64,000 bases of DNA from JBEIGE01 sp040382055 (GTDB taxonomy: Bacteria > Pseudomonadota > Gammaproteobacteria > Burkholderiales > Burkholderiaceae_C): assembly GCA_040382055.1 (NCBI GenBank), contig JBEIGE010000010.1, forward strand, positions 33,058 to 97,057. Reading direction: 5' to 3'. A program made the position numbers and the translations under genes. A model generated the notes under the pieces. It was not told the DNA's origin and searched no databases. It saw only the letters and a list, made by a program, of their open reading frames with translations. How positions within the stretch are numbered: the first letter of the stretch is position 1; the number at the start of each line of letters is the position of its first letter. Shown piece after piece: positions 34,093 through 43,520 of the stretch.

Positions 34093-35013
34093 ATGAACCT
34101 GCGCACCCTGCGTTACTTTGTAGCCATTGCCGATGCCGGCAGCATCACTGCGGCGGCAAACAGTATTCCGCTGGCCCAACCAGCCCTGACCAGGCATCTG
34201 CGTGAACTTGAAACTGATCTGGGCGTGCAACTTTTACAGCGCAAGCCCCGGGGTGTGCAATTGACTCAGGCTGGCGTTATTTTTTATGAGTCCGCTCAAC
34301 GAATGCTGGCGGAAGCCGCACAGATGCGTCGAAAGCTCTCGCAAGGCAAGGAAAACATTGAAGCCACCGTGGTTCTGGGTGCTTCCCCCACGCTGGCGCG
34401 GGTGCTCCTGCCTGGACTGTTTGAAGTTTGTCAGCGGTCTTTGAGCGGCATCGAACTGCGTATTCGGGAAGCGTTTACGCCGACTCTGCTCGACTGGCTG
34501 GAACGGGGAATGATCGATATGGCCATTGTCACCAATCCCGAGCCCGGACGCGCGCTAATGCTGCAACCTTTGCTGGGGGAGCCCTTTGCCTTGATCTCGC
34601 ACCGCAGCCTGCAAATAGATTCGATTGTGTCGATCAACCAATTGGCAAAAATCCCATTGCTCATGACGCGTCTGCATCGCAGTCTGGTTGAGCAACAACT
34701 CATGCGGCTGGGTAAAGGGCTCAATGTCAAGGCCGAGATTGACTCGGTTGACTCAATCCGGGAACTGGTTCTGCGCGGCCAATGGGCAACCATCATGCCG
34801 ATCTCGGTGTTCAAAGATCCGCGCTTGAGTGATGATGTGGTGATGTCTGAAATATCGGGCGTTCAACTCAACCGACTCTTGGTCCTCGCCAGCCGCCTGG
34901 ACGGCACCGAAAACCCGGTCACTCCCCTGATTCAAGGCTTTATCGAGTCAGAATTCAGCCGTTTGGCGCACAAGGGCATGTTCAGCTTTGGAATGGCACA
35001 ACCTCCAATGTAA
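34093..35013 (+). CDS. LysR-family transcriptional regulator
   Basis: 306 residues. N-terminal winged helix-turn-helix MNLRTLRYFVAIADAGSITAAANSIPLAQPALTRHLRELETDLGVQLLQRKPRGVQLTQAG is typical of LysR, followed by a substrate-binding-like effector domain. The VVLGASPTLARVLLPGLFEVCQR opening resembles the NAC/CynR-like branch. It is divergent from the Ldh2-type gene, so it most likely activates the dehydrogenase-Bug-TRAP cluster in response to that cluster's substrate. Confidence 0.93.
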   Translation: MNLRTLRYFVAIADAGSITAAANSIPLAQPALTRHLRELETDLGVQLLQRKPRGVQLTQAGVIFYESAQRMLAEAAQMRRKLSQGKENIEATVVLGASPTLARVLLPGLFEVCQRSLSGIELRIREAFTPTLLDWLERGMIDMAIVTNPEPGRALMLQPLLGEPFALISHRSLQIDSIVSINQLAKIPLLMTRLHRSLVEQQLMRLGKGLNVKAEIDSVDSIRELVLRGQWATIMPISVFKDPRLSDDVVMSEISGVQLNRLLVLASRLDGTENPVTPLIQGFIESEFSRLAHKGMFSFGMAQPPM

Positions 35014-35063
35014 ATTGGCTGTGGGCATTTGCAAGTGTTCTGGACAATCTTGTCGGCAGTAGC

Positions 35064-36740
35064 CTAAAAAAGGCCGGTTATCTTCCCGTTGTCATCGATA
35101 TCAATGCGTGACGACGCCGGCTCTTTAGGCAGACCCGGCATGGTCATGATGTCGCCACAGATCATGACAACAAACTCGGCGCCCGCCGCCAGCCGAACCT
35201 CCCGGATATTGACCGTATGGCCGCTCGGTGCGGCACGCAGCGTGGCATCGGTCGAGAACGAATACTGGGTTTTGGCAACGCACACGGGGTAGTGACCAAA
35301 CCCGCTGTCTTGCAGATGGGCGATTTTGGCGCGTACAGCGGCATCTGCAGAAATGTCCGCCGCACCATAGACCTGGGTAGCGATGGCCTTCATTTTTTCC
35401 CAGAGCGAATCTTCATCCTGATAAACAAAACGCATGCTGGAAGTGCCGGATTCCGCCAGCCTAACGACGATGTGCGCCAGTTCCTCGGCTCCCTTGGAGC
35501 CTTCGGCCCAATGCCTGGCCACCACCATGGGCACGCCCAGCAAATCCATGCGCTGGCGTAACAAATCCATTTCCTCGGGGGTATCCGCTGTGAAATGGTT
35601 GACCGAAACGACACAGGGCAGCCCGTACACATGTCGCACATTGTGGACATGCCGCTCCAGGTTTGCGATGCCCTTGGACAAGGCCTCAAGGTTGGGCACA
35701 TTCAAATCTTTGGCTGCGACACCGCCATGGTGTTTGAGGGCACGAAGCGTCGCCACGACCACTGCCGCATCGGGCCGCAAGCCGGACTTGCGGCATTTGA
35801 TATCGATGAATTTTTCAGCACCGAGATCAGCACCGAAGCCGGCTTCGGTAACTACATATTCGCCCAACTTCAGCGCAGCTCGTGTGGCGGTCACGGTGTT
35901 GCAGCCATGGGCAATGTTGGCAAAGGGTCCGCCATGGATGATGGCCGGGTTGTTTTCCAGTGTCTGCACCAGGTTGGGCTTGACGGCGTCTTTGAGCAGG
36001 GCCGCCATGGCACCGTGTGCTTGCAAGTCCCGGGCACGGATGGGCTTTTGTTCACGGGTGTAACCCGCAATGATGTTGCCCAAGCGCTCCTTGAGATCCC
36101 TGCGCGACGTCGCAAGACAAAAAATGGCCATCACCTCGGACGCCACCACAATGTCAAAGCCGTCCTCGCGTGGAAAACCATTGCCCGGACCGCCCATGGA
36201 CACCACCATGGACCGAAGCGCGCGGTCGTTCATGTCCATGACCCTGCGCCAGGTAATTCGCCGCGCATCAAAGCCAAGCGCATTGCCATGGTGAATATGG
36301 TTATCAATCAAGGCCGACAACAGGTTGTGCGCCAAGGCAATGGCGCTGAAGTCGCCGGTGAAATGCAGATTGATGTCCTCCATCGGGACCACCTGCGCAT
36401 AGCCACCGCCTGCCGCGCCCCCCTTCATGCCGAATACCGGCCCGAGGGAAGGCTCGCGCAGCGCAATTACGGTGCGCTTGCCGATGCGGTTGAGCGCGTC
36501 ACCCAACCCCACAGTTGTGGTTGTCTTGCCCTCCCCGGCGGGCGTGGGACTGATTGCGGTCACCAGAATCAGCTTGCCCTGGGGGCCGGTTTGCTCGTCC
36601 AGCCAGACCAGATCAATCTTGGCCTTGTAATGACCGTAAGGCTCAAGCGCTTCTGGTGGAATTCCAAGACGGTCCTTGGCCATCTGGAGCACTGGCTTGA
36701 GTGTTGCAGCCTGGGCTATTTCAATATCCGTAAGTGCCAT
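35064..36740 (-). CDS. fhs: Formate--tetrahydrofolate ligase
   Basis: ATP-dependent formation of 10-formyl-THF from formate; 558 residues, full length. The N-terminal ALTDIEIAQAATLKP leads to the ATP-binding TPAGEGKTTTTVGLGDALNR, then LREPSLGPVFGMKGGAAGGGYAQVVPMEDINLHFTGD, and the C-terminal KEPASSRIDIDDNGKITGLF. It feeds one-carbon units to purines and serine. Monocistronic: LysR is convergent downstream and the tRNA-derived repeat lies upstream. Confidence 0.96.
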   Translation of the reverse strand: MALTDIEIAQAATLKPVLQMAKDRLGIPPEALEPYGHYKAKIDLVWLDEQTGPQGKLILVTAISPTPAGEGKTTTTVGLGDALNRIGKRTVIALREPSLGPVFGMKGGAAGGGYAQVVPMEDINLHFTGDFSAIALAHNLLSALIDNHIHHGNALGFDARRITWRRVMDMNDRALRSMVVSMGGPGNGFPREDGFDIVVASEVMAIFCLATSRRDLKERLGNIIAGYTREQKPIRARDLQAHGAMAALLKDAVKPNLVQTLENNPAIIHGGPFANIAHGCNTVTATRAALKLGEYVVTEAGFGADLGAEKFIDIKCRKSGLRPDAAVVVATLRALKHHGGVAAKDLNVPNLEALSKGIANLERHVHNVRHVYGLPCVVSVNHFTADTPEEMDLLRQRMDLLGVPMVVARHWAEGSKGAEELAHIVVRLAESGTSSMRFVYQDEDSLWEKMKAIATQVYGAADISADAAVRAKIAHLQDSGFGHYPVCVAKTQYSFSTDATLRAAPSGHTVNIREVRLAAGAEFVVMICGDIMTMPGLPKEPASSRIDIDDNGKITGLF

Positions 36741-36825
36741 TGTGGTTCCTCGTTATTTTTTAAGGCTCACAGCATACAGCGACATCCTGAATTGAGCTCG
36801 CAGGGCTGAATAGATGCACCAATGA

Positions 36826-36850
36826 AAAAGCCCTTGTGTTTCCACAAGGG
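36826..36850 (-). terminator. Minus-strand terminator, possibly the original tRNA-Ser terminator
   Basis: Stem CCCTTGTG / CACAAGGG with four-base loop, then CTTTTTC on the minus strand. It lies about 80 bp beyond the partial tRNA-Ser repeat. If the island were removed, it would sit just downstream of the tRNA-Ser gene in the right orientation, so it may be the native terminator of that tRNA. Confidence 0.65.
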
Positions 36851-36932
36851 TCCAATCAATCGCATTTCAAAACGGGAGGCGACAAGGGGAATAAAACCTC
36901 ATATCGTCAAAAACCCACTTGGATGCTAAGTT

Positions 36933-36954
36933 ACTGGCGGAGCAGGCGGGATTC
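36933..36954. repeat. 22-bp direct repeat of tRNA-Ser 3' end (distal attachment site)
   Basis: The sequence from ACTGGCGGAGCAGGCGGGAT on to TTC-end (22 bases) is identical to 60282-60303, which covers the CCA end, acceptor arm and part of the T-loop of tRNA-Ser(GGA). Same orientation; the match stops abruptly on both sides. This is the expected product of site-specific integration into the 3' end of a tRNA gene. Confidence 0.85.
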
Positions 36955-37041
36955 ATAAGTCAGTCGGTAATGTCCGTTGATATTGGTTCAACTTTTTTCA
37001 TAATTCCTCGTTGCCCGTGTCTGTTACCCACAGTGTGAGAA

Positions 37042-38016
37042 TTAAGTTTGCGACAGGTCTAATGCGTGCGCTACGCCCTTAAGTGCAGGTGATTCGTTCG
37101 CACGAATCACCCAAGTCGGGATGGCGTCGAGGTAGTCACGGTAACGCCCCTTTTGGATGAAGCGTTCTCTGAATTGGGACTCCACCAAAAGATCTATAGA
37201 GCGAGGTACGATACCTCCTCCTATAAAAATACCGCCTCTTGCTCCTAAAGTAAGAGCAAGATTGCCGGCGATACCACCCAGAAAATTGAAAAACAAATTC
37301 AGCGCCTCGACGCAATAAGGGTCTTGCACTGATTTTGCAAGTGCCATTACTTCAGCAGGACTGAGGGTCTGAGGAGTTTGGGAGTCCACCTCATTGAGAG
37401 CAACATAAAGATTAACCAGCCCAGGCCCTGAGAGTGCGCGCTCAGCAGAGGCATGGCCATAGCGTCTTTTCAAAACGGAAATTACTTCAAGTTCGCGCGG
37501 ATTGTCCCCCGCCAGAGTTACGTGTCCTCCTTCCCCACTGATCGGCACATAAGCGCCCTGCGCTGAGGGTAGGAGGCCTGATACCCCAAGTCCAGTTCCC
37601 GGCCCAATGACGGCTCTTGGCGCATTGACAACTGCTGTGCCAAGGCCGATGGCGTACAGATCCTCTGACTGCAGACTCGGCAGCGATAAAGCCAAAGCAG
37701 TGAAATCGTTGATGACCACAAGACGATCAAGCGACAAGGCACGTTTCAGCGCGGAGATTGAAAATGACCAGTGGTGATTGGTCATTTCGACCCGATCACT
37801 CAAGATCTGCGTTGCGATACCGATGCCGGCAGCGCGAGGCAGAGGTTTGACGTGAACTTGGAGATAGTGCGCAATAGACTCCAGAAGTGAGTCATGCAGA
37901 CTGCAGGGGTAAACGGCAATCTCACTCGGAGGCTTGAAAGCATCTACCTGCCAAGCATAACGGGCATGAGTGCCGCCTATATCGGCCAATAGACGAGGGA
38001 ATGGCTGGCTATTCAT
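37042..38016 (-). CDS. glk: Glucokinase
   Basis: 324-residue ATP-dependent glucokinase of the bacterial Glk family (not ROK). Phosphate-binding ADIGGTHARYAWQ at residues 11-23, INDFTALALSLPSL with the catalytic Asp, GPGTGLGVSGLL and the glucose-binding SGEGGHVTLA. The late GGIFIGGGIVPRSIDLL is the adenosine motif. It lies at the distal end of the beta-glucan operon and would phosphorylate the glucose released by the cytoplasmic glucosidases. A 215-bp gap separates it from the GH17 gene, so it may also have its own promoter. Confidence 0.93.
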   Translation of the reverse strand: MNSQPFPRLLADIGGTHARYAWQVDAFKPPSEIAVYPCSLHDSLLESIAHYLQVHVKPLPRAAGIGIATQILSDRVEMTNHHWSFSISALKRALSLDRLVVINDFTALALSLPSLQSEDLYAIGLGTAVVNAPRAVIGPGTGLGVSGLLPSAQGAYVPISGEGGHVTLAGDNPRELEVISVLKRRYGHASAERALSGPGLVNLYVALNEVDSQTPQTLSPAEVMALAKSVQDPYCVEALNLFFNFLGGIAGNLALTLGARGGIFIGGGIVPRSIDLLVESQFRERFIQKGRYRDYLDAIPTWVIRANESPALKGVAHALDLSQT

Positions 38017-38231
38017 TGCTGTTGTGATCCGGTAGTTATGCCTTTTGCGGGCTCTAGGCTGTACGCTTAAGACCTCGGAGGGGTGCGAAATACAAAGTCT
38101 CTTGCCAATCAGCAGATGCTGAGATATACGTACTAAAAAAGTATAGGTGGCATGATGTCTTCTCTATGAAATGCCAACTGTCTTTATTTCTATAGAAACG
38201 CCATGAATCAAGTGCCACTAACTTCATATGA

Positions 38232-39161
38232 TCAGCTTGACGCGATCCTATCGAAAAGACTTTTCGTCCATTTTTTAGGCTTTCGATCAACACTAAACAA
38301 ACCCCAATGTTTTTCCGGCTCCATGGGGTCTGGAGAGCCTTTCCAGGACTCGTCGAACGCCTCGAACACAAAGCACAAAATGCCAGCATCATCGGTCCAG
38401 CGCAGCAAGTCGCATAAGTAGATATCTTGCAAATCCTGCGACGCGTTGTGGGGCTGAATGCCACGGCCATTTGAATTGGTAGTCCATCCGGCCTCGGTAA
38501 TCACTACCGGCTTGTTGGGATATAACTTGGAGACGCTTTCGTAGTTTTCTCGAGTGTAATCCAGCGACTCGTGAATATGCTTGTACTCCCACACGGGATA
38601 GGTGTGCAACGAAATAAAATCCAACTCAGCTACAAAGTCCCGTAATTTGTGTTGCCACGGCACGTAGTTTTCGCAAAATGTAACGGGCAGGCGCGAACGC
38701 TCCTTAACACGGCGAACCAATTCAATCATCCGGTGAACCGGTACAAAGTGATCGGTCCAGTCAACGGTCGCTTCGTTGCCAACCGCCAGAGAAAAAATAA
38801 CGTCGGGAAACTTTTCGGCAAGGACAATCAGCCGTTCAATTTCAGCTTCATTTTCAAGCCCATTGGCTTTCAGCTGTTTTTCTGAATATGTGCCTCCCCA
38901 AGGGCAGTCAAAATTGTTAATTTCCGCTCCGACGTAGGCTCCCAGCATGACCTGAAAATTCAGCCCGTTTTTGCGAATGACTTCCAGCACACGTTCCGCA
39001 TGAGGACTGCAGTCGTAAAGACGAAGCAATCGCCAGTGGTGTTGCAACAGCAGAAGGTCCTCATGGATTTCCGCCTCTGAAGGGTAAATTCTTTCTCCTG
39101 GATTTTGTCCATCCCGGTATCCCGAGTAACAAATAGCGCGGCCAGCAGGTAGTGTGAGCAT
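38232..39161 (-). CDS. Cytoplasmic GH17 beta-1,3-glucanase/exo-glucanase (1)
   Basis: About 309 residues from MLTLPAGRAICYSGYRDGQNPG; an upstream in-frame start overlaps the previous gene. The GH17 TIM barrel shows the acid/base Glu in AVGNEATV (about residue 130) and the nucleophile in VVITEAGW (about 223). Aromatic-rich LHTYPVWEY and FEAFDESWKGS line the cleft. There is no signal peptide, so it acts on imported oligosaccharides. GH17 enzymes cleave beta-1,3-glucan; the short single-domain form resembles exo-acting bacterial members (inference). Lies 17 bp after the second GH17 gene. Confidence 0.88.
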   Translation of the reverse strand: MLTLPAGRAICYSGYRDGQNPGERIYPSEAEIHEDLLLLQHHWRLLRLYDCSPHAERVLEVIRKNGLNFQVMLGAYVGAEINNFDCPWGGTYSEKQLKANGLENEAEIERLIVLAEKFPDVIFSLAVGNEATVDWTDHFVPVHRMIELVRRVKERSRLPVTFCENYVPWQHKLRDFVAELDFISLHTYPVWEYKHIHESLDYTRENYESVSKLYPNKPVVITEAGWTTNSNGRGIQPHNASQDLQDIYLCDLLRWTDDAGILCFVFEAFDESWKGSPDPMEPEKHWGLFSVDRKPKKWTKSLFDRIASS

Positions 39162-39178
39162 TTGTCGTTCAATTAGGG

Positions 39179-40144
39179 TTATAAAAATTTGGGGTTGCCT
39201 TGCTTGTCCCAGAGCCCCCAATATGCCCCAACGTCGCCCTCCGCACTAACTTTCCAGGCCTCGTCAAAAGCACAAAAATAGAATATTTCCAGCTGCTCTG
39301 AATCAGCCCAAGTACAAGTATCCAAAAAGTACTGAATTGCTCCGTGCATCGAAGGCACAGAAGCGTGAAACGGCGTGCCGACGTGCGGCCAGCCAGTCTC
39401 GCTAATGATGACGCGTTTGCCTGCTGCAACTGCCTTTGTTCTAAGGAACATACTTTGCATATAAGCGATAGCCTCTTCACGCGGGCATCCTTCCCAAAAC
39501 GGATAGCAGTTGGTCAGCAGCACGTCGCAAGCAGCAGTCACTTGTGGATGTTTCTCAAAAAGGTAATAGGCATCGACATAACCCACCTGAATGTTCGGCA
39601 GTGCTTCCTTGACCTGGCGAATGTAGGAAATCAAAACCTCCTCCGGCAAGTCTTCACGCAGCAATACCTCGTTGCCGACAGCGACCACATCGGCATGCCC
39701 GGCGCGAGCCAATTCAATCACACCCGAAATCTCACGGGCATTGATAGCCTCATCTGTTCCAAGCCACGCACCCACCAGCGTCTTGAGACCCAGTTCATGG
39801 GCGATTCGGGGTGTATGCTCGTGTCCGTCAGTACAAGAAAATGTGCGAATCCAACGTGTATGCGGTTGAATTATGGTCAGTCGTTCGCGAATTTGCTGTT
39901 CACTAATCTGGTCTCCTGGCGATTGCCCTTCAAAATACGGACTGAAGCATATGCCATGCGTCGTTCTTTGCAATGTGTTCTGTACTTCCTTCAAAAGTTC
40001 CAGAGGTACGACGGGCGACAAAGTTACGGCATCCGTTATCACCTCAGTTGGCGGCAATGACCACAATCCGCCTTTCGCGGCTGCTGCAGATGAGGCTGGC
40101 CACACGCCTTCGCTGGTGATCAATTGCTTTGGATTCTTGGACAT
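39179..40144 (-). CDS. Cytoplasmic GH17 beta-1,3-glucanase/exo-glucanase (2)
   Basis: 321 residues, a paralogue of the preceding GH17 but clearly diverged. Acid/base Glu in VVAVGNEVLL (about residue 159) and nucleophile in VIISETGWP (about 249). A 50-residue N-terminal extension (KQLITSEGVWPASSAAAAKG...) is not a signal peptide because it has no hydrophobic core. Two tandem GH17 enzymes suggest division of labour, for example different chain lengths or branch tolerance (inference). Six bases after the GH16 stop. Confidence 0.88.
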   Translation of the reverse strand: MSKNPKQLITSEGVWPASSAAAAKGGLWSLPPTEVITDAVTLSPVVPLELLKEVQNTLQRTTHGICFSPYFEGQSPGDQISEQQIRERLTIIQPHTRWIRTFSCTDGHEHTPRIAHELGLKTLVGAWLGTDEAINAREISGVIELARAGHADVVAVGNEVLLREDLPEEVLISYIRQVKEALPNIQVGYVDAYYLFEKHPQVTAACDVLLTNCYPFWEGCPREEAIAYMQSMFLRTKAVAAGKRVIISETGWPHVGTPFHASVPSMHGAIQYFLDTCTWADSEQLEIFYFCAFDEAWKVSAEGDVGAYWGLWDKQGNPKFL

Positions 40145-40150
40145 GCAGTC

Positions 40151-41053
40151 TTACTTTTGTTTTTGAAAGGGCATACGACCTTTGGCACGTGGCACTGGAT
40201 CGCCGTAGCCACCCATTCGTTCAAAGACGCGCACATAGTCCACCAGCATTTCAGCAGGAAACTGCGTATCCGCATTTGGTGCTCCTGGAAAGTTGCCACC
40301 CACTGCAAGATTTATGACCAAGTAAAAAGGCTGATCAAACGGTGCCGGCCATGCATTGATGTCGGCCGCACGACTGGGATCCATACCCAGACCATCCTTG
40401 CTTTTGCTACAGCTCCACCAGAAATTCTGCTTTGCCCAGACGACCCCATCGAGCAACCAGCGAATTTCACCCGGCTCCCATTCGACGGCATATACATGCC
40501 AGTCTGCCACCGTGCTTTTCCCGGGAATCTCCAATGTGTGGGTCACGAGCTCACGCTTGGGGAAGCTCGCCCCATAGTGAATGCTCCCCAATACTTTCTC
40601 AGGCTGTTCACCCAATATTTCCATGACATCGATTTCTCCGGACGCAGCCCACCCGCCGTATTTATCGTCTTGAGGAAGCATCCATAGGGCTGGCCACATT
40701 CCCTTGCCATATGGAACCTTGGCACGAAACTCGAATTTTCCGTATTGTTTGGCGAAGAGAGCTGTTCCATCGCGCTTGCGCGTTTTCAAGCGCGCAGATG
40801 TGTAACCACACCCATGCAAAGACTCTTTCAAGGCAAGAATATGCAGCACACTGTCTTTAACAAATACATTTTCAGGTTCACGCGTGTAGTACTGAAGCTC
40901 TTCATTGCCCCAACCCGCTATCCAAGCGTTGTTTTTGTAATCGTAAAATCCATTCCCGATGTCGAAGTCCCACTTGGACGGATTGACACTTGAACCCGTG
41001 AATTCGTCGCGCCATACCAGTTTCCAGGGAGACTTGGTCTCCTTATGTTCCAT
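40151..41053 (-). CDS. Cytoplasmic GH16 beta-glucanase (laminarinase type)
   Basis: 300 residues. Catalytic motif SGEIDVMEILG carries the nucleophile Glu (about residue 140) and the acid/base Glu (about 145). WKLVWRDEFTG and a C-terminal FYLVINLAVGGNFPG...VDYVRVFE complete the jelly-roll. The extra residue in EIDVME (the beta-bulge form) is typical of laminarinases rather than lichenases. The ATG at 41053 overlaps the ABC ATPase stop by one base (TGATG). There is no signal peptide, unusual for GH16, which normally works outside the cell. Confidence 0.9.
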   Translation of the reverse strand: MEHKETKSPWKLVWRDEFTGSSVNPSKWDFDIGNGFYDYKNNAWIAGWGNEELQYYTREPENVFVKDSVLHILALKESLHGCGYTSARLKTRKRDGTALFAKQYGKFEFRAKVPYGKGMWPALWMLPQDDKYGGWAASGEIDVMEILGEQPEKVLGSIHYGASFPKRELVTHTLEIPGKSTVADWHVYAVEWEPGEIRWLLDGVVWAKQNFWWSCSKSKDGLGMDPSRAADINAWPAPFDQPFYLVINLAVGGNFPGAPNADTQFPAEMLVDYVRVFERMGGYGDPVPRAKGRMPFQKQK

Positions 41054-42108
41054 CACGGTAGAAGCTTTCCATCGGCATCGAAAGTCAATCCCCATGACAC
41101 ATCAGGCACGAGACCCAATACTTGATTCGCTTCAATCTGGGTGTGTTCAGCACCCACCTTTGCATTCATCAATTCCTCAACACCGTCCAGCTTGATATGC
41201 AATAGAGATGAGTCGCCCAGGTGCTCCGCCAGGACCACCGTGGCCGGTATTCCCTGACCTTCAGGCAAGACACGCAAGTGCTCAGGGCGCAAACCCGCCA
41301 CCTTGGCGGTGGTATTACCTTCTTTAACCAACGCATTCCACAAAGCACGGTGAGGCGCGGGTGCGCCGTCGTTAGGACGTGGAATAAGGTTGATGCGGGG
41401 CGCGCCGAGAAAGGTGGCTACAAACTGGTTAGCTGGACGGTTGTAGAGTTCAAGAGGCGCGCCAATCTGCTCTACACGCCCTTTGTTGAAGACAGCAATC
41501 CGGTTACCCATGGTCATAGCTTCAACCTGGTCGTGGGTCACGTAGATCATGGTGGTTCCTAATTCTTTATGAAGCCTGCTGAGCTCGATACGCATATTGA
41601 CCCGCAAGGCAGCATCTAGATTGGACAATGGCTCATCAAACAAAAACACTTTGGGTTTGCGCACAATGGCGCGCCCAATTGCCACTCGTTGTCGCTGACC
41701 ACCCGAGAGTTCTTTAGGGTACCGCTGCAATAGTTCGGTAATACGCAAGATCTCTGCAGTGCGCTCTACCTGCTGGCCTCTTTGAGCCTTCCCGACACCC
41801 GACATCTTCAGAGAGAAGCCCATGTTTTCAGCGACTGTCATATGCGGATACAGCGCATAGCTCTGAAACACCATGGCGGCACCGCGATCCGAAGGCTGCA
41901 AGTCGTTTGCGCGCACACCGTCAATCATCAGGTCACCATCGCTGATGCTTTCCAGACCAGCAATCATTCGCAACGTTGTCGACTTGCCGCAACCTGAGGG
42001 GCCAACAAACACAATGAACTCCCCCTCGCGCACATCAAGGTCTACGCCTTTGATAACGTCTACCGGTCCATAACTTTTGCGAATGCCGCGAAGAGATACT
42101 TGTCCCAT
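41053..42108 (-). CDS. Sugar ABC transporter ATPase (MalK/UgpC/MsmK type)
   Basis: 351 residues. Walker A GPSGCGKSTTLRMIAG, signature LSGGQRQRVAIGRAI, Walker B VFLFDEPLSNLDAALR and switch TMIYVTHDQVEAMTMG. A C-terminal OB-type (TOBE) domain from about residue 235 contains GLRPEHLRVL. It energises the MalFG-like permeases encoded just upstream; only the GH1 gene lies between. Part of the long operon from the binding protein at 46607. Confidence 0.93.
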   Translation of the reverse strand: MGQVSLRGIRKSYGPVDVIKGVDLDVREGEFIVFVGPSGCGKSTTLRMIAGLESISDGDLMIDGVRANDLQPSDRGAAMVFQSYALYPHMTVAENMGFSLKMSGVGKAQRGQQVERTAEILRITELLQRYPKELSGGQRQRVAIGRAIVRKPKVFLFDEPLSNLDAALRVNMRIELSRLHKELGTTMIYVTHDQVEAMTMGNRIAVFNKGRVEQIGAPLELYNRPANQFVATFLGAPRINLIPRPNDGAPAPHRALWNALVKEGNTTAKVAGLRPEHLRVLPEGQGIPATVVLAEHLGDSSLLHIKLDGVEELMNAKVGAEHTQIEANQVLGLVPDVSWGLTFDADGKLLP

Positions 42109-42109
42109 C

Positions 42110-43483
42110 TCAAGCTCCTAAAACCAGAGATTCCTGCCTGAGGCCCTCTTCGTATTGATGCTGTAAAAAACTGCGGTACCACAGCGCACTGTCCTTAAGT
42201 GTTCTGCGCTGTGTTTCGTAGTCGACATGCACGATGCCGAACCGCTTTGCGTAGCCCGAGGCCCATTCAAAGTTGTCGAGCAAGCTCCACACCATGTAGC
42301 CCTCCATGTTTACCCCCTGCTCGATTGCATCGGATACGGCCTGAATGTGTTTGGCCAGGTAACGAATGCGGTCTGGGTCGTGAACGCGCCCGTTTACGAA
42401 CTTATCCTTGAAAGCACCACCATTCTCAGTGACGTACATTGGAGGGACCGGATAATCACGGCTCATGCGAATCAGCAATTTAGTCAGTCCCTCAGGATAG
42501 ACCTCCCAACCCATATCCGTGATCTCCAAACCACTTTTATGAACATCCCACGGACCATCCGCACTAACTACGGAACGTGAGTAATAGTTCACGCCGAGGA
42601 AGTCCATGGGTGTTGCAATAGTCTGCAGATCACCGGCATGAACAGCTGGTGCATCTGCCCCTAAATTGCTCAGAACATCCTCGGGATAGCTTGACTTAAA
42701 CAGTGGGTCCATATACCAGCGCAGGAGCTTCCCATCTTCAAGCACCGCTTTCGCCTTGTCAGCTTGATCATCGGATGCTGGCTGAACTGGTGACAGATTC
42801 AGAACGATCCCCAGCTTTGCCTTACATCCCTGCTCGCGTAAAGATTGCAAAGCCAGACCATGGCTCAATAGCAAGTGATGGGATGCCTGCGCGGCTGCGG
42901 CCCTGCTCTTGACCCCTGGTGCGAAAATTCCTGTTTCATATCCAAGTATGGCAATGACCCAAGGTTCGTTATGCGTCGTGATGGCTGTGATACGGCTCCC
43001 CATGCGCCGGTCCACCGCATTGGCGTACTCAACAAAACGATGTACCGTATCTCGGTTGGTCCATCCGCCACTGGACTGCAGTGCGTCCGGTAGGTCCCAA
43101 TGATTGAGTGTGAGATAGGGCTTGACACCGCGCTCCAGCAAACCGTCAACCAAGCGCTCATAAAAATCCAACCCTTTTTCGTTCCAGGCTCCACTACCAG
43201 AAGGGCGTATCCTGGGCCAGGAAACCGAAAACCGGTAAGCATTGACCCCCAGACTGGCAATCAGGTCGAGATCTTCCTTCCAGAGTTTGTAATGTTCACA
43301 AGCAATCTGTCCATCACTACCGTCTGCAATAGCGCCTGGAATGCGACAGAAAGTATCCCAAATGGAAGGGCCTTTTTCATCTGAAGTTGAAGCACCTTCA
43401 ATTTGAAAAGCGCTCGTTGCAACACCCCATACAAACTTTTCTGGGAAGCGTAGTTGGAGTGAAAGAGGTTCAAAAATAGGCAT
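42110..43483 (-). CDS. GH1 beta-glucosidase
   Basis: 457 residues, full-length GH1. N-terminal signature FPEKFVWGVATSAFQIEGA, acid/base Glu in THNEPW (about residue 173), nucleophile in YVTENGG (about 353), and the aglycone-site WSLLDNFEWASGYAKRFGIVHVDY. It releases glucose from beta-linked disaccharides such as laminaribiose or gentiobiose. No signal peptide. It lies between the MalG-like permease and the ATPase, one base from the latter. Confidence 0.94.
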   Translation of the reverse strand: MPIFEPLSLQLRFPEKFVWGVATSAFQIEGASTSDEKGPSIWDTFCRIPGAIADGSDGQIACEHYKLWKEDLDLIASLGVNAYRFSVSWPRIRPSGSGAWNEKGLDFYERLVDGLLERGVKPYLTLNHWDLPDALQSSGGWTNRDTVHRFVEYANAVDRRMGSRITAITTHNEPWVIAILGYETGIFAPGVKSRAAAAQASHHLLLSHGLALQSLREQGCKAKLGIVLNLSPVQPASDDQADKAKAVLEDGKLLRWYMDPLFKSSYPEDVLSNLGADAPAVHAGDLQTIATPMDFLGVNYYSRSVVSADGPWDVHKSGLEITDMGWEVYPEGLTKLLIRMSRDYPVPPMYVTENGGAFKDKFVNGRVHDPDRIRYLAKHIQAVSDAIEQGVNMEGYMVWSLLDNFEWASGYAKRFGIVHVDYETQRRTLKDSALWYRSFLQHQYEEGLRQESLVLGA

Positions 43484-43520
43484 AAATTTATAAAATATTG
43501 GGCGCGAAATGGGCTTACGT

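Larger units (their letters stand above)
36741..37041. other. Island left border region without genes
   Basis: This stretch holds, from low to high, the fhs promoter region, a minus-strand hairpin terminator (36829-36850), a 22-bp copy of the tRNA-Ser 3' end (36933-36954), and about 87 bp of AT-richer sequence before the glk stop. No open reading frame is convincing. Confidence 0.6.

Noticed and set aside
35595..36809. 404-codon plus-strand open frame
   Set aside because: Antisense shadow of fhs in a GC-rich gene; His-rich, motif-free translation.
38017..38231. Gene between GH17 and glk
   Set aside because: The only frame (38054-38470, minus) overlaps the GH17 3' end and has no recognisable features; the gap is treated as intergenic.
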